Notes: generated by a model from the sequence alone, not told the origin. A stretch of DNA of 64,000 nt from Desulfovibrio sp. 86 (GCF_902702915.1 NZ_LR738849.1:2177001-2241000); one strand, 5' to 3'. Positions 34,558 through 44,595 are shown, numbered from the stretch's first letter. Translations and numbers: made by a program.

Positions 34558-35922
34558 CTACATAACAAGTTCCAGATCTTCGTCCGCGCAATTGCGGTCG
34601 TATTCGTCCATAAGGGCGTCAGCGATCTTGGCGGCCAGATTGAAGGCCCCACGGTAGCCCACGATGCTCTGCGAGCCGTGTCCGTAGCGGTCGAGCACGG
34701 GAAAGCCCGCCCGCACCAGGGGAATGTTTTCGGCCTTGGCTATCTGCTTGCCGTGCGAGTTGCCCAGCAGAAGATCCACAGGTTCGTTCTTGATGAACTG
34801 ATGCAGGTCAAAGAGGTCCTTGGCGGCAAATGCCTGACACTGCGATTCCTTGCCGTATTCCTTGAACAGGGCCGTAGCCAGCCTCACAAAAGCATCGCCG
34901 GGCGTGCCCGTGAGCACATAGGTTGGAGTCATGCCCAGTTCGAGGCAAAAGCGGGTCAGACCAAGCACCGTGTCGGGGTCGCCGTACACAGCCACCTTTT
35001 TGCCGTAGAAGTAGGGGTTGGCGTCCAGCATGAGATCCACCAGGCGGCCGCGTTCTTCTTCCAGGTAGGGGTCAACGTCGCCGCCGTTGAGCGAGGCCAG
35101 CGCCATGATGAAGGTGTCGGTGTCGGCCAGGCCGAGGGGCAGGGGCAGCAGGTCGAAGTCCACGCCGCACTTGCGCTTGAGCTGGCTTGCCGGCTCCTCA
35201 CTGGTGAGTCGGCCCATGGCCATCACCTTGCGGCAGGAGCCCAGCGAGCGGATTTCATCAATGGTGGTGCCGCCGTCAGGATACATCTTGTATTTGCCGG
35301 TCATGGGGGCGTCCATGACGTTGGAGCAGTCGGGGAACATGATGTTTCTGATCTTCATGCGCTTGAGCATGTGCTTGTATTCGCGGATGTCGCCGGGGTT
35401 CACAAAACCGGGAAAAACCCCCACCGTCTCCGTGGCCTTGCCCTTGGCGGCCAGATACTTGATGAAGCCCGCCATCATGTTGGCAAAGCCCGTGACGTGC
35501 GAACCCACGTAGCTTGGCGTGTTGCAGTGCACCACAAGCTTGCCGTCGGGGATGTCCATTTCCTCAATATAGGTATTGAGATCGTCGCCGATGGTTTCGG
35601 AAAGGCAGGTGGTGTGCACGGCAATGATGTCGGGATCGTACACGTCAAAGACGTTCTTGGCACCCTGACGGATGTTGGGGCCGCCGCCGAACACGCATGC
35701 GCCTTCGGTGAAGGAGCTGGAGCAGGCGATGGCAGGTTCCTTGAAATGGCGGCTCAGATAGGTGCGGTGATAGGATACGCACCCTTGCGACCCGTGGCTG
35801 TAAGGCATGCAGTTGTGCACGCCAAGGGCCGCGAACAGCGCGCCTACGGGCTGACAGGTCTTGCAGGGGTTGATGAGCGCGCCCGTGCGATTGATGTGGG
35901 TCTTGGGTGTGAGGTCGAGCAT
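34558..35922 (-). CDS. nifK: Nitrogenase MoFe protein beta subunit
   Basis: A 454-residue NifK, the short form found in anaerobes, lacking the long N-terminal extension of Azotobacter NifK. P-cluster ligands are present in INPCKTCQPVGA, HGSQGCVSYHR and HTTCLSETIGDD, with the conserved Ser in TPSYVGSHVTG. Together with NifD it forms the alpha2beta2 catalytic component carrying P-clusters at the subunit interface. GGGAG precedes the ATG, which lies three bases after the nifD stop codon, so the pair is tightly coupled. Confidence 0.95.
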   Translation of the reverse strand: MLDLTPKTHINRTGALINPCKTCQPVGALFAALGVHNCMPYSHGSQGCVSYHRTYLSRHFKEPAIACSSSFTEGACVFGGGPNIRQGAKNVFDVYDPDIIAVHTTCLSETIGDDLNTYIEEMDIPDGKLVVHCNTPSYVGSHVTGFANMMAGFIKYLAAKGKATETVGVFPGFVNPGDIREYKHMLKRMKIRNIMFPDCSNVMDAPMTGKYKMYPDGGTTIDEIRSLGSCRKVMAMGRLTSEEPASQLKRKCGVDFDLLPLPLGLADTDTFIMALASLNGGDVDPYLEEERGRLVDLMLDANPYFYGKKVAVYGDPDTVLGLTRFCLELGMTPTYVLTGTPGDAFVRLATALFKEYGKESQCQAFAAKDLFDLHQFIKNEPVDLLLGNSHGKQIAKAENIPLVRAGFPVLDRYGHGSQSIVGYRGAFNLAAKIADALMDEYDRNCADEDLELVM

Positions 35923-35924
35923 TA

Positions 35925-37514
35925 CTATTCTCCCACTGTGCCTTGCAGGGTGGCGCGGGTCTTCCAGGGCGGAGTGACCATGTGCCACGCCGGGGTGAAG
36001 AAGCCAAGGCAGACGTCTTTGGCGAACTGCACAGCGCCCTTGAAGCCGGCGTAGGGGCCGCTGTAGTCATAGCTGTGCAGCTGACGGGAGAGCGTGCCGG
36101 CCTTTTGCAGGGCGTACTTGTCCTTGATGCCGGAGAAAAACATGTCCGGCTTGAGAACTTCCATAAACTTGTCGGCCTCGTACATGTTGAGGTCGTCCAC
36201 CACAAAGGTTCCCGCGTCCATATCACGGATCATGCCGTCGTATTTTTCCAGAGGAATCAGCGCGGTAAGCTTGTCGTACTCTTCCTGGGTGAGATAGGCG
36301 TGGTACTTCTTGTCGTCCTTTTCAACCGTGATGTGTTCGATGTTCTTGCTGTCGGCGTCGTCCTTGATGTCGGGGATGACTTCGCGGCCTTCATAGTCGT
36401 CGCGGTGGCCGAACTCGTAGCCTGCCAGCACGGTGCGCACGCCCAGTTCCTTGAGCAGGCCCTGGTAGTGGTGCGAGCGGCTGCCGCCCACGAAGAGCGC
36501 GGCGGTGAGGCCATTGAGGCGGGCCTTGGCGGCGGCCATTTCGTCCTGAACCTCGGCCAGTTCCTCGGCAATGACCTCTTCCGTGCGTTGGATGAGGGCA
36601 GGGTCGCCAAAGAAGGCGGCCATGTGGCGCAGACTTTCGATGGTGCCTTCAAGGCCGATGAAGTTGACCTTGAGCCAGTCCACGCCGTACTTGGTCTTCA
36701 TCATTTCGGCGATGTAGTTGATGGAGCGGTGGCACTGCACAAGGTTGAGGTTGGCCTTGTGGGAACTGGCGATACGTTCTATTTCGCCGTCGCCCGTGAA
36801 GACGGAGACCACTTCATAGCCTATCTTTCGCAGTATGCGTTCCTGCTCCCAACCGTCGCCGCCGATGTTGTATTCGCCAAGGATGTTGACGGAATACTTG
36901 GTGGCGGGCTCATAGTCGCCCGTGCCGATGACCCTCTTCATGAGGCCGTTGTTGGCGATGTGGTGCCCGGCGGACTGGCTGACGCCCTTGTAGCCCTCGC
37001 AGTTGTAGGCCACGCAGCGGATGCCGTACTGCTCTTCAGCCTCGGCGGCCACGGCCTGGATGTCGTCGCCGATAAGACCCACGGGGCAGGTGGCCGCTAT
37101 CATGATGGTCTTGGGACTCATGAGCTGCATGATTTCGTCAATGGCGGCCTTGAGCTTTTTTGTGCCGCCAAAAACGATGTCCGGCTCCTGCAGGTCAGTG
37201 GTGAAGCAGTACTGGATGAAGTTGGGCACGCCTTCTTCAGCCCTGGCCTTGTTGCGGCGTGTGCCCCAGCTGTAGAAGCCGCAGCCCACGGGGCCGTGGG
37301 TAATGAGCACCATATCCTTGATGGGGCCGAGCACCACGCCCTTGCAGCCTGCGTAACAGCAGCCGCGGTTGGTCATTATGCCGGGGATGGCGCGGGTGTT
37401 GGCCGTGATCTGCTGCGCCTCTTCCGGATTGATGCGGAGCATGTGCTCCTTGCGGTTCTTGAATACCTTGGCGTTATAGCGCTCAAGCACTTTGGCGCTG
37501 GCGTCCATAGTCAT
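35925..37514 (-). CDS. nifD: Nitrogenase MoFe protein alpha subunit
   Basis: A 529-residue NifD. P-cluster cysteines are Cys52 (RGCCYAG), Cys78 (GPVGCGFYSWG) and Cys143 (AATCPVGLIGDD). The two FeMo-cofactor ligands are intact: Cys261 in VQCHRSINY and His480 in RQLHSYDYSGPY. It carries the roughly 50-residue surface insertion (around residues 385-440, KDDADSKNIEH onwards) typical of the clostridial/sulfate-reducer group. Reduction of N2 to ammonia takes place on the cofactor it holds. AAGGAAGG precedes the ATG. It follows the two PII genes and precedes nifK in one operon. Confidence 0.96.
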   Translation of the reverse strand: MTMDASAKVLERYNAKVFKNRKEHMLRINPEEAQQITANTRAIPGIMTNRGCCYAGCKGVVLGPIKDMVLITHGPVGCGFYSWGTRRNKARAEEGVPNFIQYCFTTDLQEPDIVFGGTKKLKAAIDEIMQLMSPKTIMIAATCPVGLIGDDIQAVAAEAEEQYGIRCVAYNCEGYKGVSQSAGHHIANNGLMKRVIGTGDYEPATKYSVNILGEYNIGGDGWEQERILRKIGYEVVSVFTGDGEIERIASSHKANLNLVQCHRSINYIAEMMKTKYGVDWLKVNFIGLEGTIESLRHMAAFFGDPALIQRTEEVIAEELAEVQDEMAAAKARLNGLTAALFVGGSRSHHYQGLLKELGVRTVLAGYEFGHRDDYEGREVIPDIKDDADSKNIEHITVEKDDKKYHAYLTQEEYDKLTALIPLEKYDGMIRDMDAGTFVVDDLNMYEADKFMEVLKPDMFFSGIKDKYALQKAGTLSRQLHSYDYSGPYAGFKGAVQFAKDVCLGFFTPAWHMVTPPWKTRATLQGTVGE

Positions 37515-37525
37515 AACTACCTTCC

Positions 37526-37903
37526 TTATGCGTCAACGCGCTCGCCCGTACGAACCACGTAGGATTCTTCCACCGGCATGACGAATATCTTGCCGTCGCC
37601 GGGGTGGGCGGTGCTGTTGGCTTCTATGATGGCCCTGATAACGGCGTCGGCCTTGTCGTCGGGCACGCAGATGTTGAACAGGCGCTTGGGGATGAGACGG
37701 CCAACCTCGGTCAGCGATTCTCCCGTGGGAGTGCGCGGCAGTTCGCCGTTTTCCATAACCATGCGCAGGGTGGCGTTATCCATGCCTTTTTTACCCCTGC
37801 CAAGGCATTTGGCGCAGCTGAATGAAGGGCAACCCGCCTTGGTCAGGGCTAATTTTGTGGGGCCGACCATATTGGCCCGCACGATGGCGACAATCTCCTG
37901 CAT
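37526..37903 (-). CDS. nifI2: PII-like nitrogenase regulator NifI2
   Basis: A 125-residue PII-family protein with the longer T-loop region of NifI2 (CAKCLGRGKKGMDNATLRMV) and the C-terminal PII signature GDGKIFVMPVEESYVVRTGE. In methanogens and other anaerobes NifI1 and NifI2 form a complex that binds NifDK and shuts off electron transfer when ammonium rises, with relief by 2-oxoglutarate. AGGAGG precedes the ATG. Location between nifH and nifD is diagnostic for this pair. Confidence 0.92.
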   Translation of the reverse strand: MQEIVAIVRANMVGPTKLALTKAGCPSFSCAKCLGRGKKGMDNATLRMVMENGELPRTPTGESLTEVGRLIPKRLFNICVPDDKADAVIRAIIEANSTAHPGDGKIFVMPVEESYVVRTGERVDA

Positions 37904-37912
37904 GGCGGCCTC

Positions 37913-38239
37913 CTACAAACCGGCGGCGCCGGTGCTGATGGTCCATGCCTCGCTGACGGATGAAACAAAGATGCGCCCGTCGCCGTAGTGGCCGTTTTCG
38001 CCAGTGCGGGCCACGTGCAGGATAACGCGGATGGCGTCGTCCTTGTCTTCATCGTTGACCACAAGCATGAGCATCTGCTTGGGTATTTCGTCGTACTGCA
38101 CATCGCCGACCATGATGCCTTTCTGTTTGCCCCGGCCCACCACTTCCAGCTTGGTGACCGCAGGAAACCCGGCGGACATGAGCTCGGAAAGCACTTCAGT
38201 GGTTTTTTCGGGGCGAATGATGGTGCGGATCATCTGCAT
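37913..38239 (-). CDS. nifI1: PII-like nitrogenase regulator NifI1
   Basis: A 108-residue PII-family protein: MIRTIIRPEKTTEVLSEL, VTKLEVVGRGKQKGIMVG T-loop base, GHYGDGRIFVSSVSEAWTI. It partners NifI2 in post-translational inhibition of nitrogenase. The T-loop lacks the Tyr51 uridylylation context of GlnB (its sequence is DVQYDEIPKQM). The start at 38239 has GGGAG upstream; an ATG 13 codons earlier is less likely. nifI2 begins 10 bp after its stop. Confidence 0.92.
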   Translation of the reverse strand: MQMIRTIIRPEKTTEVLSELMSAGFPAVTKLEVVGRGKQKGIMVGDVQYDEIPKQMLMLVVNDEDKDDAIRVILHVARTGENGHYGDGRIFVSSVSEAWTISTGAAGL

Positions 38240-38301
38240 TTTGTGTTCTCCCTTGTCTTGCGTCGCCTGAAGCAGCAAGGCTGTTCCGGCAGTTGGGGAA
38301 G

Positions 38302-38359
38302 CCGTCCGTTTTACGGTTCGGGCGCAATGTGTTTGCGCTGCGCTGTTTCAAACGGACGG
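38302..38359. promoter_or_regulatory. Hairpin between nifH and nifI1
   Basis: CCGTCCGTTT (38302-38311) pairs perfectly with AAACGGACGG (38350-38359), and an inner GCGCAA/TTGCGC stem folds the loop. There is no U-run, so it is more likely an mRNA-processing or 3'-stabilising structure that raises nifH over nifDK than a full terminator. Confidence 0.55.
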
Positions 38360-38421
38360 TTGCCTGTGGAAAGCGTGGCTCCGTCGCAAAATCTCTTTCG
38401 CGAAATATCTTCGCGAAATAT

Positions 38422-39285
<864 letters not shown>

Positions 39286-39295
39286 TCACGCTTTG

Positions 39296-39311
39296 TGCAG
39301 AAAGTGTGCCC
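39296..39311 (-). promoter_or_regulatory. Sigma-54 promoter of nifH
   Basis: On the minus strand the sequence reads GGGCACACTTTCTGCA, giving GGCAC at -24 and TGCA at -12 with exact GG-N10-GC spacing. It lies about 52 bp before the nifH start codon. This fits activation by NifA encoded divergently. No TGT-N10-ACA NifA site was found in the intergenic region. Confidence 0.75.
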
Positions 39312-39484
39312 TTTTCATAATATGCTAAAATATTTGATAATATTCCTATAGAAAATTTTATCGTGATACTATTTTGTGCTGTGCGGGCTGTTGGGGCCTC
39401 CGCGGGGATAATTTTGTCAACATGAGGTTTTCGTTGCTAAAATGTAGAATTAATGCCTCTGGGCAGATTTTTCTGGTACATTTT

Positions 39485-39550
39485 TGCAACGCGCGGTAAG
39501 GCAGGACGCAAAGCCTCCACGACCGCGTGAACTAGGCTGCGCGCGCATTT
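39485..39550 (+). ncRNA. Possible GEMM-like (cyclic dinucleotide) aptamer, weak
   Basis: GGACGCAAAGCC at 39504-39515 equals the most conserved strand of the c-di-GMP-I riboswitch. CGCGGT (39492-39497) can pair with ACCGCG (39522-39527) around it, with an inner GGC/GCC. The usual upstream GGCAAACC half and its tetraloop hairpin are missing, so this is only a partial match. It lies about 350 bp upstream of nifA. Confidence 0.25.
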
Positions 39551-39896
39551 GCCGCCGCAGCAAAAGCGCCTGCGCGGCATGGGGGCTGGATATAGGGCAT
39601 GCGGATTCTTTTTGACGTCAGGTCGGCCTGTGGATATATTTCAGGCGAACGAGGAGTTCAGCCCTTGGGCGGGCTCCGGCTGGACGCAAGTGCCATGCTG
39701 TAATTCTGAGATGTCGCTGTACCTATGGAGCCTTTCGGTTCCACCTCCCCCCAGGGTTCAGTCCGGCAACCGCAGGCGGGCATGCCTGTTGCCGAGCGTC
39801 GCATGTTTCGCCTACAGGCGTTCATGCTGTTTCCGCCTTTAGCGCGGATGTCGCCCGTACCGGAAATTCCGGTTCAATCCTGGAAGCGAGGCCACC

Positions 39897-41519
39897 GTGC
39901 AGTGCAACGCGACACCCTCCCTGTTGTTTATGAATGCGGGGCAATGTCTCGACACCCTTGACCGGGTGCTGACGGCTCTTTCCCCTGGCCATTCCTTTCA
40001 AGAATCCTTGCAGGAACTTCTGGCGGCCCTTGCTGAAGACATGCATTTCGACAGGCCGCACATCGTGGTGCAGGACCCGGACAGCGGCGAGTTGCGGCTG
40101 TCTCTGTCCTACGATCAGGCCGACTCCCCGGAGGCGGCCTATGCGCCGGGGTCGGGCATCACGGGGCAGGTCTTTGCCGAGGGGCGTCCCATTATTGTGC
40201 CCTGTATGCGCGGGCGGGCGGATTTCAAGAACCGCATGTTCGGCCGCAGTGAAGAAGAAATGGCCCGCCTGGCCTTTATCTGCGTGCCTGTGCATGTGGA
40301 AAACGGCGACAAGACCGAAGTGGTGGGCATCCTCAGTGCCGATACGCCCACAGCGCCCCAGGCCGAACTGGATTTGCGCTGCCGTTTTTTGCAGACGGTG
40401 GCCATTTTGGTGGGCAGGCAGGTGGCCTGGTTGCAGGAAGAACTGAGCAGAAGGCACGCCTGCATACTTGCTGACGAACCCTTGGCCAACGGACTGCCAT
40501 CATCCATCATCGCCCGGTCAAAAAGCATGCATCACGTGTTGCGACGCCTGACGCAGGCCGGGGCGGGCAAAGCCACGGTGCTGCTGCGGGGCGAATCCGG
40601 CGTGGGCAAGGAGCTCATGGCGCAGGCCCTGCACGCGGCCAGCCCCCGGCGCAATAATCCGCTGGTGATGCTCAACTGCGCGGCCCTGCCTTCAGAGCTT
40701 ATCGAAGGCGAACTGTTCGGCTGGCGCAAGGGGGCCTTTACCGGAGCGGTGCAGAACAGGGCGGGCTTGTTCCGCCAGGCCGATGGGGGCACGCTTTTTC
40801 TGGATGAGGTGGGAGATCTGTCGGCCATAGCCCAGGCCAAGGTGCTGCGGGCCTTGCAGGAAGGCGAGATACAGCCCCTGGGCGACGAGCGGCGCATCAA
40901 GGTGGATGTGCGGCTGGTCTGCGCCACCAACCGTCCGCTGGAAGAACTGGTGGAGCAGGGGCTGTTTCGTGAAGACCTGTACTACCGCATCAATGTCTTT
41001 CCCGTGTTCATCCCGCCCCTGCGGGAAAGGCCGGAAGACATCCTGCCCATGGTTGAGCATTTTATCGAGATGTTCAGCAAGGAATACGGGCGGCCGGTGC
41101 GGCGCGTCTCAACCCCGGCCATTGATATCCTGCTTGCCTACCACTGGCCCGGCAACGTGCGCGAACTGCGAAACGTGCTGGAAAGGGCGGTGCTCATCTG
41201 TGACGACGCAGTGCTGCGCTCGCACCATTTGCCGGGCATGCTCCAGGGTGAAAAGCTCGGCGCGCCCATCTGGGCGACGGGCACTATGGGCCTGACGGAA
41301 ACCGTGGCCAATGTGGAGCGCGAGCTCATTATCGCCGCCCTGGCCAAGGCAGGGGGCAATATACACCAGGCCGCACGGGACTTGAACATAACATATCGTA
41401 TCATTTATTATAAAATGAAGAAGTACGATATTGATTTCAAAAAGTATCTGTCCCCCAGCATAACGGGTTCAAGGGCGGCAGCGCTGACGCCAGGATCAGA
41501 GACGCGCGGCATCTCGTAG
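39897..41519 (+). CDS. nifA: Nif-specific transcriptional activator NifA
   Basis: A 540-residue sigma-54 enhancer-binding protein. An N-terminal GAF domain (about 20-185) is followed by an AAA+ domain with Walker A GESGVGKE, the sigma-54-contacting GAFTGA loop, Walker B GGTLFLDEVG and REDLYYRINVFP, and a C-terminal Fis-type helix-turn-helix (NIHQAARDLNITYRIIYYKM). The Cys-x4-Cys interdomain motif of oxygen-sensing rhizobial NifA is absent. The GTG start has GAGG five bases upstream. It is transcribed away from nifH, whose promoter has the matching sigma-54 site. The GAF domain may bind a nitrogen-status ligand; no nifL is seen. Confidence 0.9.
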   Translation: MQCNATPSLLFMNAGQCLDTLDRVLTALSPGHSFQESLQELLAALAEDMHFDRPHIVVQDPDSGELRLSLSYDQADSPEAAYAPGSGITGQVFAEGRPIIVPCMRGRADFKNRMFGRSEEEMARLAFICVPVHVENGDKTEVVGILSADTPTAPQAELDLRCRFLQTVAILVGRQVAWLQEELSRRHACILADEPLANGLPSSIIARSKSMHHVLRRLTQAGAGKATVLLRGESGVGKELMAQALHAASPRRNNPLVMLNCAALPSELIEGELFGWRKGAFTGAVQNRAGLFRQADGGTLFLDEVGDLSAIAQAKVLRALQEGEIQPLGDERRIKVDVRLVCATNRPLEELVEQGLFREDLYYRINVFPVFIPPLRERPEDILPMVEHFIEMFSKEYGRPVRRVSTPAIDILLAYHWPGNVRELRNVLERAVLICDDAVLRSHHLPGMLQGEKLGAPIWATGTMGLTETVANVERELIIAALAKAGGNIHQAARDLNITYRIIYYKMKKYDIDFKKYLSPSITGSRAAALTPGSETRGIS

Positions 41520-41673
41520 CGCCAGAGCGGAGCAGCGCCGGGACGGTATTTTACAGGCGTGGCGCCGGAGACGCCGTTAGCTCGTGCTCTTCCCGTGGCG
41601 TGGCGCACTGCCGGATTTATTCACACAGGGGCATGTTGGCGTAGAGAAGCCGGCATGCCCCTGTTGCAGCGTC

Positions 41674-41710
41674 TAGAGCATTTACACTGTTTCAAAGGTA
41701 AAATGCTCTA
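41674..41710. repeat. Palindromic element A, copy 3
   Basis: TAGAGCATTTACACTGTTTC faces GGTAAAATGCTCTA; same ends and core as copy 2 at 19331-19367 but in opposite orientation. It may terminate nifA transcription. Confidence 0.75.
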
Positions 41711-41718
41711 TCCTCTAG

Positions 41719-41868
41719 GGAAACGCTGATCTATTCCGTTTGGCGGTTTTGCTTCATTTTTTTTGAAACAGTCCAGGACGGAAGAGTCCACTCCTGCTTG
41801 AAAAAAGATCACGCCTTGCCAAAGGAAATACCTGCGCGTTTCCAGGAGACTCTTTTATCGGTGCTTCC
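41719..41868. repeat. Dispersed palindromic element C, copy 2
   Basis: Begins GGAAACGCTGAT and ends ATCGGTGCTTCC, so the ends are inverted repeats. It aligns with copy 1 (9971-10121) over its full length, sharing GGACGGAAGAGTCCAC and TGCGCGTTTCC among other blocks. Confidence 0.75.
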
Positions 41869-41972
41869 CCGGATATCCGCTGTCCAGATGTCCGCTGTCC
41901 AGGGCATCACCGTGGTCGGGTTGTGCTGTACGGGCAACGAACGGCTCATGCGCCAGGAGTTTCAGGGGGTGG

Positions 41973-42016
41973 CCTGTGGGGGAGGGAGCCTTTTGCAAAA
42001 GGGCCTCCCCCACAGG
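41973..42016. repeat. Palindromic element B, copy 2 (terminator-like)
   Basis: CCTGTGGGGGAGGGAGCCTT pairs with its inverted complement around TTTTGCAAAA. It lies about 20 bp beyond the ggt stop codon on the minus strand and may terminate it. Confidence 0.75.
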
Positions 42017-42037
42017 GCATTTCAAAGGTAATCCGTT

Positions 42038-43795
42038 CTAATACGCAGCGGCAAGGCCGTCGCCACGGGGGTCGGTCGCGCCCTGGAGCACGCCGCTGGC
42101 CTGATCCACAAGAATGGCGCCGGCATGGCCCATGGTGTCGGTATAGTCCTCAACCGAGCGCACAGGATGTCCGCGACGTTGCAGTTCATCCACGACATTT
42201 TTGGGGATTCGTCCCTCAAGCTTGAGGTCATTGGAAGCTGCGCCCCAGGTGCGGCCATAGAGCCAGCGGGGCGCGGAGATGGCCTCTTGCGGCGTCATGC
42301 CAAAATCGACCACGCGGGTGACAATGGCGGCCTGGGTCTGGGGTTGGCCTTCGCCGCCCATGGTGCCGTATACCAGAAAGGGTTTGCCGTTTTTGAGCAG
42401 CATGGCGGGGTTGAGCGTGTGGAACGTACGCTTGCGTGGCTCAAGATGGTTCACGTGGTTTGGATCAAGCGAAAAGAAACTGCCCCGGTTCTGCAGCAGC
42501 ACGCCTGTGCCGCCCGCAACGATGCCAGAGCCGAAGTCGTGATAGATGCTCTGGATCAGTGAAACGGCATTGCCTTCAGAGTCCACCACGCCAAGCCAGA
42601 TAGTGTCGCCCTTGGGGTCAAGGGGCGTCACCTTTTCAGCGGCCTTGTCCATGCGAATGCGTGCGGCCTGCTCTTTGCCATGCTGCGCAGACAGCAGATA
42701 ATCCAGAGGAATCGTAACAAAATCAGGGTCGGAGAGGTATTTGTCGCGGTCGGCAAAGGCTTCTTTTGTGGCTTCAATGAGGGCGTGATAATAGTCTGCC
42801 GTGCCTTGGCCCATGGCCTTGATGTCAAAATTGTTAAGCACGTTCAGGATTTCCAGCGAAGCCATGCCCTGGGTGTTGGGGGGGAAGTTCGCCGCCTTGT
42901 AGCCCCGGTAGTCGGCGTAGATGGGCTTTACCCAATCCGCCTTGTGCGCCGCAAAGTCGCTGAGCGTCAGCAGGCCGCCGTTGGCCTGCAAATCGGCCAC
43001 AATACGCTTGGCAATGTCGCCTGTGTAAAATTCTTTGGAGCCTTTGTCGGCAAGTTGGCGCAAAGTGCCGGCCAGTTCGGGCAGGCGCATGACCTGACCC
43101 ACCGTGTAGGGGCTGCCGTCAGGGTGCAGATAGGTTTTGCGGAAGGCGTCAAACCGCTGCAGGTTGCGGAATTCAGAGTCGGCAGGATTGGTGTTGATCT
43201 TGCTCCAGAAAGCCAGCGAGGTGCTGACAGGAAAGCCCTTGTCGGCATAGTCAATGGCCGAGGCCAGCAGGTCTTTCCAGCGCAGGGAACTCTTCATGCT
43301 GCCCTTGCTGTATTCGTAAGCTGCTCCCCAGCCCGAAACCACGCCGGGAACAGTGTTGGCTGCCAGGTAGCCGCGCGAAGGTATTTTGGAGACCCCCTTG
43401 GACTTGTAAAAATCGATGGTGGCTTTTTCGCCGGAGCGGCCGCTGGCGTTCAGGGCCTTCAGTTCTCCGGTTTTGGCATTGTAGATCAACCAGAAGTTGT
43501 CGCCGCCCAGCGTGCACATCTGCGGATAGACCACCGCCAGCGTGGAGGCCGTGGCAATGGCCGCGTCTACGGCGGTTCCGCCTTTGCGCAGAATCTCCAG
43601 CCCGGCCTGGGAGGCAAGGTAGTTGGGCGAGGTGACAATGCCCCGTGTGCTCAAGGGGTTTGTGGCGGCAGAAATGGTTGCCGTATACTGGGGGGCGTCT
43701 TGCGCATGGCTTGTGGCGACGGGCGACAGCAGGCCGCAGGCCAGCATGACCGGCAATGTCTTGCGCTTTGCCAGAGACAGAAAACTCATAAACAT
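42038..43795 (-). CDS. ggt: Gamma-glutamyltransferase
   Basis: A 585-residue periplasmic enzyme with a signal peptide (MFMSFLSLAKRK, hydrophobic stretch, SHA-QD). It is made as a precursor that self-cleaves before a nucleophile Thr, here in GDTIWLGVVDSEGNAVSL. Other family marks are GGTAVDAAIATASTLAVVYPQ near the N-terminus, NTQGMASLEILN, and the C-terminal YGTMGGEGQPQTQ oxyanion/substrate glycines. It cleaves glutathione and other gamma-glutamyl compounds, supplying amino acids. AAGGAG precedes the ATG. It is a single gene, convergent with nifA. Confidence 0.93.
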   Translation of the reverse strand: MFMSFLSLAKRKTLPVMLACGLLSPVATSHAQDAPQYTATISAATNPLSTRGIVTSPNYLASQAGLEILRKGGTAVDAAIATASTLAVVYPQMCTLGGDNFWLIYNAKTGELKALNASGRSGEKATIDFYKSKGVSKIPSRGYLAANTVPGVVSGWGAAYEYSKGSMKSSLRWKDLLASAIDYADKGFPVSTSLAFWSKINTNPADSEFRNLQRFDAFRKTYLHPDGSPYTVGQVMRLPELAGTLRQLADKGSKEFYTGDIAKRIVADLQANGGLLTLSDFAAHKADWVKPIYADYRGYKAANFPPNTQGMASLEILNVLNNFDIKAMGQGTADYYHALIEATKEAFADRDKYLSDPDFVTIPLDYLLSAQHGKEQAARIRMDKAAEKVTPLDPKGDTIWLGVVDSEGNAVSLIQSIYHDFGSGIVAGGTGVLLQNRGSFFSLDPNHVNHLEPRKRTFHTLNPAMLLKNGKPFLVYGTMGGEGQPQTQAAIVTRVVDFGMTPQEAISAPRWLYGRTWGAASNDLKLEGRIPKNVVDELQRRGHPVRSVEDYTDTMGHAGAILVDQASGVLQGATDPRGDGLAAAY

Positions 43796-44273
43796 CTTAT
43801 ACTCCTTCTCGAACTGGATGTTTTGTGTGTAACTGTCTAAAACGATTGCAGTATTTATTCCATTTCAAATAGTGTTTTATTTTAGGTGTTTGAATATTTT
43901 CATTGTCGTTATTTAATACATTCTTGTTTTAACTTTGCGTTGCTGAAACGTTTTTGTCGCAAGATATCCTGCCCGTAGTGGAGTAGAGCGTGGCTATCAA
44001 AAGCATTTTCAAATTCAGCACGGCGATAACGAATTTGCAAACAAGCATTTTCACAGTAACGGGATTGTAAGTTTTTGGGCTTTTGCAAAAACTCGGCTCG
44101 TGCGGTTTAGCGGCTTGCACAAACACACTTTTTATTTTCATTTGAAAGAATGCGCGTTTCGGTTTAACCATCGGCGGCTGGATGCTCGCGCCAGGGCAGG
44201 GACGTGCGGCGCAATGTCTGCCAGAGGATACCCGCCATGCGCGCTGCGTAACAATGCATCATGTTGAAAAGAG

Positions 44274-44299
44274 AAAAGCCGGGGCACTCCGGCTTTTTT
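44274..44299. terminator. Rho-independent terminator
   Basis: AAAAGCCGG-GGCACT-CCGGCTTTTTT: a GC stem with T-runs on both strands, so it can act in either direction. Its minus-strand side would suit the small frame ending at 44353. Confidence 0.85.
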
Positions 44300-44352
44300 G
44301 CAGGTGCAATTTTAAGATTGCATGCCGTAATGGTTCCGGTTAATTTGTGGGG

Positions 44353-44595
44353 TTATTTTTTCATTTCCTCTCTTGTAATACGGTAATCATGCTCGCCGTG
44401 CGCCAAATAATTATTTATTTCCGCACCAGTAGGCTTGCCGTAGTGGTCAATCTTTTGAGCAGGATTCTCTATAGCCAACGGATGGACTTTAGCTGGGCCG
44501 TTGCCCGCGCCTGTTCCACTGGAATGGATGTAACACCGGCCTGTCGTTACTCTGTATCGTTTTTTGGTACTGATGTGACAACTTTGTGAATACAC
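44353..44595 (-). CDS. Doubtful small protein, 80 aa
   Basis: An 80-codon frame that ends about 50 bp before a good terminator. Its C-terminal half (ENPAQKIDHYGKPTGAEINN, then AHGEHDYRITREEMKK) reads like real protein, while the first 25 residues do not, and no clear ribosome site precedes the ATG. It could be the 3' remnant of a longer gene or a gene starting internally. I recognise no family. Confidence 0.3.
   Translation of the reverse strand: MYSQSCHISTKKRYRVTTGRCYIHSSGTGAGNGPAKVHPLAIENPAQKIDHYGKPTGAEINNYLAHGEHDYRITREEMKK

Larger units (their letters stand above)
41520..42037. other. Intergenic cluster of three dispersed palindromes
   Basis: Within 350 bp lie one copy each of element A (41674-41710), element C (41719-41868) and element B (41973-42016). 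No gene is recognised. The region separates nifA from the convergent ggt gene. Confidence 0.7.

Noticed and set aside
35925..37514. Loss of the FeMo-cofactor His ligand in NifD (GPYAG instead of GPYHG)
   Set aside because: The ligand is the His of the LHSYDYSG segment, which is present (His480); the Ala is at a different, non-ligand position.
35943..37562. 539-codon plus-strand open frame
   Set aside because: Antisense to nifD; same codon-bias artefact. Long antisense frames at 34525-36054, 33758-34528 and 26369-27478 were rejected for the same reason.
39474..39488. Sigma-54 promoter for nifA (TGGTAC...TGCA)
   Set aside because: GG to GC spacing is 9 rather than the required 10 bases, so it is recorded only as a near match.
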